Positions 1-7,784 of a stretch of DNA of 64,000 nucleotides are shown here, piece after piece. The position numbers and the translations under genes are program-made. Under the pieces are notes generated by a model. That model ran no database searches and was not told where the DNA came from. It worked only from the letters and a program-made list of their open reading frames with translations. Position 1 is the first letter of the stretch; the number at the start of each line of letters is the position of its first letter. The stretch spans positions 1-64,000 of the forward strand of contig LAZY01000006.1 of assembly GCA_001013295.1 (NCBI GenBank), in the 5' to 3' direction. Origin of the DNA: Chryseobacterium indologenes (GTDB lineage Bacteria > Bacteroidota > Bacteroidia > Flavobacteriales > Weeksellaceae).

Positions 1-2
1 TG

Positions 3-95
3 TATCTCAACGAGTTTATTTACAAATTAAACAGACGGTATTTTGGAGACAAACTCTTTGACAGACTAGTAATTGCGAATATAACAGGTGCATAA
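3..95 (+). CDS. ISXO2-like (IS1595 family) transposase, C-terminal end only
   Basis: An open frame enters from the left edge and stops with TAA at 93-95, giving about 30 residues. They contain the pattern LNEFIYKLNRRYFGDKLFDR, which resembles the end of ISXO2-like transposases of the IS1595 family, where an N-E-F-x-x-x-x-N-R-R stretch is followed by LFDRL. The rest of the gene lies outside the window, so it cannot be told whether the element is intact. I saw no terminal inverted repeat in the short stretch before the next gene. The assignment rests on 30 residues and is moderate. Confidence 0.5.
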   Translation, partial: YLNEFIYKLNRRYFGDKLFDRLVIANITGA

Positions 96-116
96 ACGGA
101 TAATCAGAAAATTATT

Positions 117-281
117 ATGAAAAAATCAAACATTCAAAAGAAAAAACTTACCAAAAAGGAGTTAAAAAATATCACGGGAAATGGAAGTGATATTTGCTTT
201 GACGGATTCTGTCGTACCGGAATAGATGAACCATGGCAGCTTGGGGCTGGAGATCAAAAAGGTTTTTGTTGCTACATTTAA
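117..281 (+). CDS. Bacteriocin-like leader peptide, candidate RiPP precursor (54 aa)
   Basis: A 54-residue peptide starts at ATG 117. The first 20 residues are a lysine-rich leader with LTKKELKNITG, matching the pattern of Chryseobacterium bacteriocin-like leaders. The usual Gly-Gly processing site is Gly-Asn here (residues 21-22). The core holds Cys27, Cys32, Cys51 and Cys52, a C-x4-C-x18-CC pattern. The next gene has the same leader type and cysteine layout, so the two are paralogues. No modifying enzyme or peptidase-type exporter lies in the window. It could be a ribosomally made, modified and exported peptide, but that is inferred from the leader alone. The spacing of 23 bp to the next gene suggests co-transcription. 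Confidence 0.6.
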   Translation: MKKSNIQKKKLTKKELKNITGNGSDICFDGFCRTGIDEPWQLGAGDQKGFCCYI

Positions 282-304
282 TAAAACCCAACAAATTAAG
301 AGAT

Positions 305-463
305 ATGAAAAAATCAAACCTTCAGAAAAGAAAACTTTCCAAAACAGAGTTGAAAGAAATCAACGGTGGAGCAGCTGCCTGCGCAGAAGGGCTATGCAAA
401 CTAAGAGGCGTAAGTCACTTCCTTATTATTGGCCCCAGAGGCAAAGATGGATACTGTTGCTAA
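305..463 (+). CDS. Bacteriocin-like double-glycine leader peptide, candidate RiPP precursor (52 aa)
   Basis: The start at ATG 305 is chosen over the longer frame from 233 because it gives the conserved leader beginning MKKSNLQKRKLSKTELKEI, followed by a canonical Gly-Gly at residues 21-22. The core carries Cys26, Cys31, Cys51 and Cys52, that is C-x4-C-x19-CC, and ends at the two cysteines. This is almost the same cysteine layout as the peptide before it, while the residues between are different. That combination fits paralogous precursors with a fixed cross-link pattern and a variable core. Export by a peptidase-containing ABC transporter would be expected but none is seen here. Confidence 0.65.
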   Translation: MKKSNLQKRKLSKTELKEINGGAAACAEGLCKLRGVSHFLIIGPRGKDGYCC

Positions 464-485
464 TTCAGTTTAAATACTTTAAAAT

Positions 486-520
486 AAAAATGATTGGAAT
501 TAACCTCCAATCATTTTTTT
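486..520. terminator. Bidirectional hairpin terminator
   Basis: Arms 486-498 and 506-518 pair perfectly over 13 bp with a 7-nt loop, flanked by A and T runs on the two sides. It lies between convergent genes, and its right arm overlaps the last codons and stop of mutS, so it can serve both. Confidence 0.8.
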
Positions 521-3088
521 TATGGCGTTGAGCTTCATTAAAGCTTCAATCGGTGTCAGTGTATTGATGTCTATCTTCGTAAGTTCCTCTCGGATATTCT
601 CCAGAACAGGGTCATCCAACTGAAAGAAAGAGAGCTGCATATTTTCTTCCGTCACTCTTTTGATGCTTTCGGATGAGCTGCTCCCCTGGGTTCTGCTGGC
701 TTCCAGAGTTTTAAGGATTTCATTCGCCCTGTTAACCACTTTTGCAGGCATTCCGGCCAGTTTTGCCACATGAATACCGAAGCTGTGCTCACTTCCTCCA
801 GGAACCAGTTTTCTCAGGAAAATAATATTTCCTTTGTTCTCCTGAATGGATACGTGGAAGTTTTTTACCCTTTCAAAATTTACCGTCATCTCATTCAACT
901 CATGGTAATGGGTAGCAAATAGCGTTTTCGACTGTGTAGGATGCTGATGCAGGTATTCTGCAATTGCCCATGCAATGGAAACCCCGTCGTACGTAGAAGT
1001 TCCACGGCCAATTTCGTCCAATAAAATAAGGCTTCGTTCTGAAATATTATTCAGGATATTGGCCGCTTCATTCATTTCCACCATGAAAGTAGATTCACCT
1101 GCTGAAATATTATCAGTAGCTCCTACCCTTGTAAAGATCTTATCCAGCATCCCGATTTCGGCATGTTTGGCAGGCACAAAACTTCCGATCTGAGCCAATA
1201 GACATACAATTGCCGTCTGGCGCAGGATTGCTGATTTACCGGCCATATTCGGCCCGGTTACCATGATGATCTGCTGAGAATCTTTATCCAGGAATATATC
1301 ATTCGGAATATATTTTTCTCCCAATGGAAGAGCATTTTCAATGATCGGGTGTCTTGCTTCTTTCAGATCGATTGCATATCCGTCATTCAAAATCGGTTTT
1401 GTATAGCTTTCTGAGACTGCCAATTCGGATAGTCCGGCAGCCACATCCAGCTGGGCAATAATATTGGAATTTTCCTGGATCTGGTCAATATAAACCATCG
1501 TTTCCGCACATACATTTCTGTACAGCGAAGTTTCCAGTACTCCTATTTTTTCTTCCGCACCCAGAATCTGGTTTTCATATTCCTTGAGTTCTTCAGTAAT
1601 GTATCTTTCTGCATTGACTAAGGTCTGCTTTCTTACCCAGTCATCAGGAACTTTATCTTTATGCGTATTTCTGACCTCAATATAATATCCGAAAACGTTG
1701 TTAAAATCAATTTTAAGACTTGTAATCCCTGTTCTTTCAATTTCTCTCTGGCACATTTCATCCAGGAATCCACGGCCTTTGCTTTGTAGATTTCTCAGCC
1801 TGTCCAGTTCTTCGGAAACCCCTTCTTTGATGATATTCCCTTTCGCAATACTTACCGGAAGTTCTTCATTCAGATGATTTTGCAGGAATTTGATCAGTTC
1901 TTCAAGGTCAAATAATGGTTCCAGCCACGCCAGCACATCTGCATGAGCATGCAATAACGCTTTGATCTTATGAATATTAATCAAACTTTGACGCAGATAC
2001 CCCAATTCTTTTGGTGAAATTTTTTCTGCAGCCAATTTTCCCATCAATCGGTCTAAATCTGAAATGGATTTTAGCAATTGCGCTATTTCGTATTTCAGCT
2101 GATCATTTTCATTCAGGAAATCAATCAGGGAAAGTCTTCTCATGATTTCATCTACTGATTTCAAAGGAAGAATGATTCTTCTTCTCAATAATCTTCCCCC
2201 CATCGGGGTAGAAGTCTTATCAATAATATCCAGCAATGATTTCCCCTGTGGATTGCTCGGATAAACGATTTCAAGATTCCTCAGGGTAAAATTATCCATC
2301 ATCAGGTAATCTTCCTGCGGGATGATCTGAAGTTTGGTAATATGAGCAAGCAGGTTATGATGTGTATCTTCTACCAGGTAAGCAAAAATTGCTCCTGCAG
2401 CGGTAATCGCCAATGGAAGGTTTTCAACCCCAAATCCTTTTAGGGAATTGGTTTTAAAATGATTGGTTAATTTTTCGTAGGCAAAATTATACTGGAATGC
2501 CCAGTCCTCAAGCTTAAAAGCATTTTTATTTTTAAACTGTTCCGGAATCTGTACACTGCGCTGGAAAATGATCTCACTCGGGTCGAAAGTATTCACAATA
2601 TGTAATAATTTCTCCAGATTTCCTTCGCTTACCAGAAATTCTCCGGTGGAAATATCAACCAGAGCAATTCCGTATTTCTCCTTTTCCTTGTGTAGAGAAA
2701 GCAGGAAATTATTCTTTTTTGAATTTAATACCTGGTCATTGAAAGTAACTCCGGGGGTAACCAGTTCCGTCACTCCTCTTTTTACAATTCCCTTCACCAT
2801 TTTCGGATCCTCCAGCTGATCACAGATCGCCACTCTCATTCCTGCTCTTACCAGTTTCGGAAGATAGGAATCTATGGAATGATGCGGAAAACCAGCCAGT
2901 TCTACACTTCCTTCCCCGTTATTTCTTTTGGTAAGAACAATACCCAGGATCTGGGATGTTTTCACAGCATCCTGCCCAAAAGTTTCATAAAAATCCCCTA
3001 CTCTGAAAAGTAAAAGCGCATCAGGGTATTTTCCCTTGATGGTATTGTACTGAGTCATTAACGGAGTTTCCTTCTTCGATTTCGCCAT
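500..3088 (-). CDS. mutS: DNA mismatch repair protein MutS
   Basis: This 862-residue protein recognises mismatches and small loops and starts mismatch repair with MutL in the cytoplasm. The N-terminal mismatch-binding domain has the Phe-x-Glu motif in GDFYETF (residues 31-37). The C-terminal ABC-type ATPase has Walker A GPNMAGKS near residue 612 and the Walker B/signature stretch LLDEIGRGTS near 690, followed by FATHYHEL. The length matches MutS1 (853 in E. coli) and it is not the shorter, endonuclease-type MutS2. A TAnnTTTG box lies 17-24 bp before the start. The gene appears monocistronic, ending in a hairpin shared with the opposite strand. Confidence 0.97.
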   Translation of the reverse strand: MAKSKKETPLMTQYNTIKGKYPDALLLFRVGDFYETFGQDAVKTSQILGIVLTKRNNGEGSVELAGFPHHSIDSYLPKLVRAGMRVAICDQLEDPKMVKGIVKRGVTELVTPGVTFNDQVLNSKKNNFLLSLHKEKEKYGIALVDISTGEFLVSEGNLEKLLHIVNTFDPSEIIFQRSVQIPEQFKNKNAFKLEDWAFQYNFAYEKLTNHFKTNSLKGFGVENLPLAITAAGAIFAYLVEDTHHNLLAHITKLQIIPQEDYLMMDNFTLRNLEIVYPSNPQGKSLLDIIDKTSTPMGGRLLRRRIILPLKSVDEIMRRLSLIDFLNENDQLKYEIAQLLKSISDLDRLMGKLAAEKISPKELGYLRQSLINIHKIKALLHAHADVLAWLEPLFDLEELIKFLQNHLNEELPVSIAKGNIIKEGVSEELDRLRNLQSKGRGFLDEMCQREIERTGITSLKIDFNNVFGYYIEVRNTHKDKVPDDWVRKQTLVNAERYITEELKEYENQILGAEEKIGVLETSLYRNVCAETMVYIDQIQENSNIIAQLDVAAGLSELAVSESYTKPILNDGYAIDLKEARHPIIENALPLGEKYIPNDIFLDKDSQQIIMVTGPNMAGKSAILRQTAIVCLLAQIGSFVPAKHAEIGMLDKIFTRVGATDNISAGESTFMVEMNEAANILNNISERSLILLDEIGRGTSTYDGVSIAWAIAEYLHQHPTQSKTLFATHYHELNEMTVNFERVKNFHVSIQENKGNIIFLRKLVPGGSEHSFGIHVAKLAGMPAKVVNRANEILKTLEASRTQGSSSSESIKRVTEENMQLSFFQLDDPVLENIREELTKIDINTLTPIEALMKLNAIKKMIGG

Positions 3089-3104
3089 AGTAAAAAATGA
3101 GCCC

Positions 3105-3112
3105 CAAATTTA
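3105..3112 (-). promoter_or_regulatory. -7 promoter box of mutS
   Basis: On the minus strand this reads TAAATTTG, an exact match to the Bacteroidota -7 consensus TAnnTTTG, 17 bp before the mutS start. No clear -33 TTTG was found at the ideal distance. Confidence 0.55.
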
Positions 3113-3214
3113 AAAAAATAAATTCAGGGTGAGTGAATTGTTTGATGGTTAATCTTGAATAGTCTTTCCCCTATCAGTAATTAATCGTATTTTCACCATA
3201 AAATCACATCATCC

Positions 3215-3745
3215 ATGGAATTTCCTGTTTTAGAGACTGAAAGACTTATTTTACGGCAGCTTACCCTTAATGATACCGAAGACCTGTTTGAATATTTTTC
3301 TCAGGATCAGGTTATGGAATATTATGATCTTGCTCCTTTTAAAACACTGGAAGATTCGCAAAAAATCATTCAGCACTTCAATAGCGAGTTTGAAAAAGGG
3401 AAAGGATTCCGCTGGGCCCTGGAATTAAAATCCGAAAAAAAAGTGATTGGTACTTGTGGCTATCACAACTGGTACAGGGACCACTTCAGAGCAGAAATCG
3501 GCTATGAACTCAATCCTCTTTTCTGGAGACAGGCCTATATGAAGGAAGCTGTTCTTCCCATCCTGACCTATGGTTTTGAAGCCATGAGACTACACCGGGT
3601 AGATGCCTTCATTGATCCGTCCAATATTTCTTCCGAAAAGCTTTTAACCTCCTTAAATTTCAGCAAAGAAGGAACATTAAAAGATTACTTTTTTGAAAAG
3701 GGAAAATTTGTGGATGCAACAATCTTTGGACTGATTAATAAATAA
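3215..3745 (+). CDS. GNAT family N-acetyltransferase (RimJ/RimL type)
   Basis: A 176-residue protein beginning with the ETERLILRQL stretch typical of RimJ/RimL-type acetyltransferases. The acetyl-CoA binding core is visible as IGYELNPLFWRQAYMKEA (about residues 93-111). This replaces the usual R/Q-x-x-G-x-G/A loop with RQAYM, a modest departure. The C-terminal half has the conserved LHRVDAFIDPSNISSEKLL segment. Such enzymes transfer acetyl from acetyl-CoA to an amine, often a ribosomal protein N-terminus, but the substrate cannot be read here. It is transcribed alone and converges with the cupin gene. Confidence 0.85.
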   Translation: MEFPVLETERLILRQLTLNDTEDLFEYFSQDQVMEYYDLAPFKTLEDSQKIIQHFNSEFEKGKGFRWALELKSEKKVIGTCGYHNWYRDHFRAEIGYELNPLFWRQAYMKEAVLPILTYGFEAMRLHRVDAFIDPSNISSEKLLTSLNFSKEGTLKDYFFEKGKFVDATIFGLINK

Positions 3746-3787
3746 AACACTGCCTGCGTTGGAAATCTGAAGAACGAAGCTGGAAAA

Positions 3788-4666
3788 CTATTTTTCCTTT
3801 CTCAAATGTCTTTCCAAAGCTTCTGAGCTCTTCTTATGTGCCCACGTCTGCTTGTAATTCACCCACTTAGCTTTAAAAAGCTTACGCATCAACTTATCGG
3901 TATATCTCATAATAAATACATGATACAGCATATTGGCAAAAACATTCGGTTTATTGGGAAGTGCCCTCAGTGAAAGAGAAAACCCAGGTTCCAAATATCG
4001 ATTGAAATGCCAGAATGCACCAGGAATAAACAGCGCATCACCATGCTCCATAAAAATTTCATATCCTTTAGCATATTTCAGGGCCGGAAATTTTTCATAA
4101 TCCGGATTTTCATAATCCACATCATAAATGGTATGAACCGATAACGGCACTTTATATAAAAAAGGAGACTGCTCCTGATCAAACAACAAAATTCTTTTTT
4201 TTCCTTCAAAATGGATATGCATAAAATCTCCCAGATCTACATCATAATGCATCAATACGTGCGCTTCACTTCCCCCAAAGAATAAGGTAGGAAGTCTTTT
4301 AAAAAACTTCATTCCCAGATCCGGGTAAGTGAAATTTTTCAATAGCTCAGGAAGTCTGTCTGTAATGATATAGAAAAAAATACGCAGATCTGAAGGTTTG
4401 GATTTTATAGTATCAATATAATCCTTCATTTTCATATGCGTCACCGGAGCGTCAGAACTTTTCGTTGCATCAGCGGGTTTATTATCATACAATGGGACTT
4501 CTTGATCACCCGCTTTTTCACGGATATAAGCAAGATTCCATTTGTCGAAAGCATCCCAACGGCTTGCAAAATTCTTAATCAAAAGAGGTTTTTGCTTTTT
4601 GAAATAATTCTTCTGAAAATCTTCTTTACTGATATCATTTACAACATCTACGTTTTCGAGGATCAT
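3788..4666 (-). CDS. Cupin-like (JmjC/Cupin_8) protein, putative 2-oxoglutarate Fe(II) oxygenase
   Basis: A 292-residue protein with the fold signature of Cupin_8/JmjC-type hydroxylases. The iron-binding triad is visible: His140-x-Asp142 in LMHYDVDLGD and a distal His220 in FIPGAFWHFN. The downstream FEGKKRILLFDQEQS segment is the usual strand after the HxD motif. Family members hydroxylate amino-acid side chains of proteins or small molecules using oxygen and 2-oxoglutarate, but the substrate is unknown here. It is divergent from the bestrophin gene and has no operon partner. The start at 4666 gives a natural N-terminus before the PLLIKNFASRWDAFDKW stretch. Confidence 0.8.
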   Translation of the reverse strand: MILENVDVVNDISKEDFQKNYFKKQKPLLIKNFASRWDAFDKWNLAYIREKAGDQEVPLYDNKPADATKSSDAPVTHMKMKDYIDTIKSKPSDLRIFFYIITDRLPELLKNFTYPDLGMKFFKRLPTLFFGGSEAHVLMHYDVDLGDFMHIHFEGKKRILLFDQEQSPFLYKVPLSVHTIYDVDYENPDYEKFPALKYAKGYEIFMEHGDALFIPGAFWHFNRYLEPGFSLSLRALPNKPNVFANMLYHVFIMRYTDKLMRKLFKAKWVNYKQTWAHKKSSEALERHLRKEK

Positions 4667-4868
4667 GTATTTTGTATTTAAGGCGAAATAAAAATAGTGT
4701 TTTTTTGAAAATTGAGAAAATTAAGATAAAAGGCTGGAAGTTATTACATGTCTGTACCCCCCTATACATCACTCTACAAAAATTTTTCATGGGAAGCCTA
4801 AATTTACTCTTCAGCTTCGATAACTTCCCTCTTCAAGCTTCAGACTTCCAACTTTATTCTGAAAAATT

Positions 4869-4876
4869 TATATTTG
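4869..4876 (+). promoter_or_regulatory. -7 promoter box of the bestrophin gene
   Basis: TATATTTG matches TAnnTTTG and sits 17 bp before ATG 4894. It supports that ATG over the long upstream extension of the frame. Confidence 0.6.
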
Positions 4877-4893
4877 TAGTAATAAGCGAATTT

Positions 4894-5772
4894 ATGAGAG
4901 TCTACAATACCAAGCATTTCCTTAAAATCCTTTTCAGCTTACACAAAAGCGACACCTTAAAAATTCTTTTTCCAAGCATGCTTTTGGTGGGATTATATTC
5001 ATGGGGAATTCAATATTTAGAAGTAGAATATCTTCACCTCACTTCAAAGTCAGGAATCAGCAATGTGGGAATGATCCATTCTCTATTGGGGTTTGTACTT
5101 TCCCTTCTTTTGGTTTTCAGAACCAATACTGCTTATGACAGATGGTGGGAGGGCCGGAAGCTTTGGGGAAAGCTCGTGAATGATACCAGAAACTTTGCGA
5201 TCAAGATCAATACGATTCTTGGAGACAACCGCCAGGATGCAGAACAGATTTCCAGATATTTAAAATTTTTCCCACACTTTTTAGCCAAACATCTTTCTAA
5301 AGAATCTACAAGGCTGGCTTTGGACGAAGATTATTCTGAAATTGAAAAATCACTGACCAATCATGGCCCAAGTGAAATGATCATCCTTTTGAATCATAAA
5401 CTGAATATGCTTAAAAAAGAAGGCAAGATCTCAGAAATCGAAATGCTTTACTTAGATACGCAGCTTTCCGGGTTCCTGGATGTATGCGGAGGATGTGAGA
5501 GAATTAAAAACACACCCATTCCTTATTCCTATTCATCCTTCATCAAGAAATTTATCATTCTATATGTTTTTGCCCTTCCTATCGCTTATGTTATTACGAT
5601 CGGCCTTTTTATGATTCCGCTTACCGTTTTTGTATATTATGTACTGATGAGCCTTGAACTGATTGCTGAAGAAATTGAAGACCCGTTCAACAATGATGAA
5701 AATGACATTCCAATGGAGACATTAGCTCAGAACATTGAGAAAAACGTGCATCAGATTATGATCAGAAAATAA
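4894..5772 (+). CDS. Bestrophin family ion channel
   Basis: The start is set at ATG 4894, giving 292 residues, the usual bacterial bestrophin length. The frame stays open to 4672, but that extension is non-conserved and crosses the -7 box at 4869-4876. Transmembrane segments are visible near the N-terminus (FPSMLLVGLYSW and LLGFVLSLLLVFRT) and near residues 215-255. The family hallmark R-T-N-T-A-Y-D-R-W-W-E-G-R follows the second segment. Bacterial homologues form pentameric channels in the inner membrane; KpBest passes cations and animal ones pass chloride. Ion choice cannot be inferred here. A bidirectional terminator separates it from the next, convergent gene. Confidence 0.9.
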   Translation: MRVYNTKHFLKILFSLHKSDTLKILFPSMLLVGLYSWGIQYLEVEYLHLTSKSGISNVGMIHSLLGFVLSLLLVFRTNTAYDRWWEGRKLWGKLVNDTRNFAIKINTILGDNRQDAEQISRYLKFFPHFLAKHLSKESTRLALDEDYSEIEKSLTNHGPSEMIILLNHKLNMLKKEGKISEIEMLYLDTQLSGFLDVCGGCERIKNTPIPYSYSSFIKKFIILYVFALPIAYVITIGLFMIPLTVFVYYVLMSLELIAEEIEDPFNNDENDIPMETLAQNIEKNVHQIMIRK

Positions 5773-5774
5773 AA

Positions 5775-5804
5775 AAATCAAGCTTCTAAAGCTTGATTTC
5801 TTTT
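5775..5804. terminator. Bidirectional hairpin terminator
   Basis: Arms 5775-5785 and 5789-5799 form a perfect 11-bp stem (AAATCAAGCTT) with a 3-nt loop, with A and T tracts on either side. It serves bestrophin and the convergent gene, whose stop codon lies inside the hairpin. Confidence 0.85.
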
Positions 5805-6385
5805 AATTCGCCGTCCTGTTTGATCTCTACAAACTTGCTTTCTCTGTTGGCTGCATCATAGCCATAGAAAAATGTATTGTATATAGGAGTAGAATACAGA
5901 TAGTTTCCATAGCCGTTATAGGCATCTGAAGTTCCGGTCTGCTTCTGATAGCTTGCCGTTGCCGTAAAGTTTACAATGGTTTCAAGATAATATTTCCCTG
6001 GCTTTAATTTTTCAAACTTAAATCTGCCACGGTTATCCGTCAAGGCTTCCACTCTGTATTTGAAAGCTTCCTCAGACATATAGACTGTTGTTTTTTTGTT
6101 TTCATATTTCTTTCTCATATCGTAAAACTCCTCGAAATAAGGAGTTACCGGAAAAAGCATCACTACGGTACCTTCTTTTGCATAATGTCGCTCTCCAAGC
6201 AAAGGTTTTATTCCCAGGGAAGTCTTTTGTTTCGTTGAAGCTACTCCCTCAATCGTGGAATTTCCGAATCCAAGCCTCTCTCTGGCCAGTTTTTTATCGA
6301 AAAAAACCTGTGGATAATAGGTATTCTGAGCCTCCATATACATAAAAGCAAAGATGAGTATCAAAAAAGTGAATATTTTTTTCAT
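5786..6385 (-). CDS. Secreted protein with carboxypeptidase-regulatory-like (Ig-like) region
   Basis: The start is placed at the ATG beginning MKKIFTFLILIFAFMYMEAQ, a clear signal peptide, giving 199 residues. The longer frame to 6511 runs through the opposing gene and its promoter. The middle of the mature part has the pattern DNRGRFKFEKLKPGKYYLET, typical of carboxypeptidase-regulatory or Cna-B-like beta sandwiches. After it comes a Tyr/Gly/Asn-rich stretch. The protein is probably periplasmic or surface exposed. No enzymatic motif is seen and the exact role is unknown. It diverges from the MORN-repeat gene, each with its own -7 box. Confidence 0.7.
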   Translation of the reverse strand: MKKIFTFLILIFAFMYMEAQNTYYPQVFFDKKLARERLGFGNSTIEGVASTKQKTSLGIKPLLGERHYAKEGTVVMLFPVTPYFEEFYDMRKKYENKKTTVYMSEEAFKYRVEALTDNRGRFKFEKLKPGKYYLETIVNFTATASYQKQTGTSDAYNGYGNYLYSTPIYNTFFYGYDAANRESKFVEIKQDGELKEIKL

Positions 6386-6400
6386 AGTATATTTTTGAAT

Positions 6401-6408
6401 CAAATATA
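6401..6408 (-). promoter_or_regulatory. -7 promoter box of the secreted Ig-like protein gene
   Basis: Minus-strand TATATTTG, exact TAnnTTTG match, 16 bp before the start at 6385. It lies only 10 bp from the opposing box, so the two promoters overlap back to back. Confidence 0.6.
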
Positions 6409-6418
6409 AGTATTTTAC

Positions 6419-6426
6419 TATTTTTG
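6419..6426 (+). promoter_or_regulatory. -7 promoter box of the MORN-repeat gene
   Basis: TATTTTTG matches TAnnTTTG, 14 bp before ATG 6441. It is arranged divergently with the box at 6401-6408. Confidence 0.6.
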
Positions 6427-6440
6427 AAATAAAAACAGCT

Positions 6441-7061
6441 ATGAAATACATTTTTCTATTATTTATTTCAGCTTCTTCCTTAGTTTGGGCGCAAAAACCT
6501 TGCGGATTCAAGGACGGCTTGCAAGAGGGCGCATGTAAAGAGTTTTACGATAATGGCCAGGTAAAAAATGTAGTGGAATGGAAAAAAGGAAAGTGGGACG
6601 GAGACGCTGTTTTTTATTATGATAATGGAAAAGTACAGTCAAAAGGAGAATATAAGAAAGGATTCAAAGTGAAAGAATGGGCTTATTATGATAAAAACGG
6701 AGTCCTTACCTCTAAAGAAGCTTTTAGAAACGGTGAAAAGAATGTTTATGACAATAGTCTTACCGCCACCTTTTACTCTCCTGCCGGAAAGATAACTGAA
6801 ATTTCCAATTATAAATTTGATAAATTGCATGGCGAGACCAAAACATTTCATGAGGACGGAAAATCTGTAAAGCAGATGGGCCAGTATGAAAATGGAGTTG
6901 CTACCGGGAAATGGAAAGTACTTTACCCATCAGGAAAGGTACAGCGTGAAACGGAATTTGCCAATGACAAATGGAACGGAACAAGAGTTCATTACCGTGA
7001 AGACGGAAGCATAGAAAAAACAGAGGTCTACAAAGACGGAAAATTAATCTCAACAAAATAA
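6441..7061 (+). CDS. Secreted MORN-repeat (YwqK-like) protein
   Basis: A 206-residue protein with signal peptide MKYIFLLFISASSLVWAQ, followed by at least six MORN-variant repeats of the form G-x-W-x-G-x-x-x-x-Y-x-x-D/N-G-K. Examples are KKGKWDGDAVFYYDNGKV and NGVATGKWKVLYPSGKV. Databases often name this family YwqK-type antitoxin, but the sequence shows only beta-hairpin repeats and an export signal. A toxin partner is not present, so antitoxin function is not supported. It is 5 bp upstream of the SpoU methyltransferase gene and probably co-transcribed with it. Confidence 0.85.
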   Translation: MKYIFLLFISASSLVWAQKPCGFKDGLQEGACKEFYDNGQVKNVVEWKKGKWDGDAVFYYDNGKVQSKGEYKKGFKVKEWAYYDKNGVLTSKEAFRNGEKNVYDNSLTATFYSPAGKITEISNYKFDKLHGETKTFHEDGKSVKQMGQYENGVATGKWKVLYPSGKVQRETEFANDKWNGTRVHYREDGSIEKTEVYKDGKLISTK

Positions 7062-7066
7062 TACAA

Positions 7067-7597
7067 TTGGTACAGAAACTAAAACTGGAAGAACTGAACA
7101 GGATAGATGTAGAAACATTTAAGCAGGCTGAAAAAATTCCATTAGTCATCATTTTAGACAATATCAGAAGCATGCACAATGTAGGTGCGGCATTCAGAAC
7201 GGCAGATGCTTTTCTGATTGAAAAAATAATCCTTTGCGGGATTACTCCACAACCTCCCCACCGTGAAATACACAAAGCGGCGTTGGGAGCTACGGAAAGT
7301 GTAGACTGGGCTCATGAAGAGGAAACCAACAACGCCATTGCAGACCTGAAAAGTAAAGGATATGAAATTATAGGGATTGAGCAGACCACCGACAGCCAGC
7401 TTATTACTGATTTCTCAATTGACCGTTCAAAAAAATATGCTTTAATATTAGGCAACGAAGTAGAAGGAATCAGTGATGAAGTTCTGCCAAATATTGATGT
7501 ATTCCTGGAAATTCCACAGCTTGGTACCAAGCATTCTCTGAATGTAAGCGTATGTGGCGGAATTGTAATGTGGGAATTTGCAAAAGCCCTAAAATAA
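7067..7597 (+). CDS. SpoU/TrmH-family RNA 2'-O-methyltransferase
   Basis: A 176-residue SPOUT methyltransferase. The three SpoU motifs are visible: DNIRSMHNVGAAFRTADAF (residues 30-48, with the catalytic Arg), LILGNEVEGISDEVL, and the knot-forming LNVSVCGGIVMWEF near the C-terminus. These enzymes methylate ribose in tRNA or rRNA using S-adenosylmethionine; the target base is not predictable. The start is a TTG at 7067, 5 bp after the previous stop. No ATG exists before residue 36, which would remove part of motif 1, so TTG is likely real. A hairpin follows at 7600-7633. Confidence 0.9.
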   Translation: MVQKLKLEELNRIDVETFKQAEKIPLVIILDNIRSMHNVGAAFRTADAFLIEKIILCGITPQPPHREIHKAALGATESVDWAHEEETNNAIADLKSKGYEIIGIEQTTDSQLITDFSIDRSKKYALILGNEVEGISDEVLPNIDVFLEIPQLGTKHSLNVSVCGGIVMWEFAKALK

Positions 7598-7599
7598 AA

Positions 7600-7633
7600 A
7601 AACTGCATATGTCGTTAACAGACAGTGCAGTTT
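7600..7633 (+). terminator. Probable terminator hairpin
   Basis: AAACTGCA at 7600-7607 pairs with TGCAGTTT at 7626-7633, and an inner TGTC/GACA pair extends it. There is no strong T-run after it, so termination strength is uncertain. Confidence 0.45.
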
Positions 7634-7784
7634 GAAATAAATCTAATAAAAAGTAAAAATGAAAGGCGACAAAGATACCTTTTTTTTCATTACAAACAAA
7701 TTTTAAGATCACTTTTTTTATTTGAGTTCAAAAAAAGTGAGGTTTTCAGAAAAAGTTTCATTTAATTTTTTATAAATTAGCACA

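Noticed and set aside
226..531. A 101-codon frame overlapping the RiPP-like peptides
   Set aside because: It is out of frame with both peptides, has no family features, and runs into the terminator and the mutS end.
6441..7061. YwqK-type antitoxin function for the MORN-repeat protein
   Set aside because: The protein has a signal peptide and no toxin gene lies beside it. The name reflects only the repeat type.
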